DNA of 64,000 nt, taken from NCBI GenBank assembly GCA_038496675.1, contig CM076654.1:467161-531160 (forward strand). Direction: 5' to 3'. Numbering within the stretch: position 1 is the stretch's first letter; each line of letters begins with the position of its first letter. Made by a program: the position numbers and the translations under genes. Of the stretch, positions 63,942-64,000 are shown one piece after another. Below the pieces are notes generated by a model that was not told the DNA's origin, searched no databases, and saw only the letters and a program-made list of their open reading frames with translations. The DNA comes from Rachycentron canadum. Lineage: Eukaryota; Chordata; Actinopteri; Carangiformes; Rachycentridae.

Positions 63942-64000
63942 ACCTTTAGACCGTATGGACCTTTAACATCTACCTTTAGACTGTATGGACCTTTAACATC
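63942..64000 (+). repeat. 30-bp minisatellite, copy 3 of 3 loci (cut by window edge)
   Basis: Two units of 'acctttagaccgtatggacc' plus 'tttaacatct' run to the last base of the window, same orientation as 7512-7815. The array continues outside. Confidence 0.9.

Overview
The window is vertebrate nuclear DNA, almost certainly from a ray-finned (percomorph-type) fish. Genes are split into short exons with GT-AG introns, CA/TG microsatellites are abundant, and several short dispersed repeats and retrotransposon relics are of kinds common in fish. The sequence is draft scaffold: three runs of exactly 500 N (10929-11428, 26467-26966, 42380-42879) and one single n at 44203.

Layout. (1) 1-9329, minus strand: the 5' part of a PARP14-like ADP-ribosyltransferase gene, reconstructed as nine exons with matching phases (RRM-like domains, KH-like middle, first macro domain, an RG-rich linker exon). 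The gene runs off the left edge, and an interferon-type element lies just upstream of its start. (2) 10637-14231, minus: a small secreted SUEL/rhamnose-binding-lectin-like protein in six exons. (3) 14232-22020: gene-poor, with repeats. (4) 22020-26147, plus: a complete actin gene with CCAAT/CArG/TATA promoter, a non-coding first exon and eight coding exons. It has a cytoplasmic-type N-terminus but a smooth-muscle-type intron pattern. (5) 26967-42379: one contig with no recognisable complete gene. (6) 42880-44202: a small repeat-rich contig with one orphan exon. (7) 44204-44363: continuation of the actin 3'UTR, so pieces 5 and 6 appear to have been scaffolded into the actin 3'UTR by mistake. 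(8) 45351-47189, minus: a GIMAP8-like AIG1 GTPase with coiled coil and C-terminal membrane anchor. (9) 50450-55072, plus: a RING E3 ligase of the RNF183/RNF223 type with a C-terminal membrane segment. (10) 61181-63654, minus: the 3' part of a coiled-coil gene whose last exons can give either a membrane-anchored or a soluble C-terminus; two tRNA-Cys-like sequences sit antisense in its introns.

Parp14, a lectin-like protein and GIMAP suggest an immune-flavoured neighbourhood around a housekeeping-type actin gene. No operon-like logic is expected in this genome, and I found no clear evidence of an undescribed multi-gene system. The most useful results are the exon-level gene models, the likely scaffold error, the actin gene's hybrid structure, the alternative C-terminus of the coiled-coil gene, and the repeat and hairpin observations.
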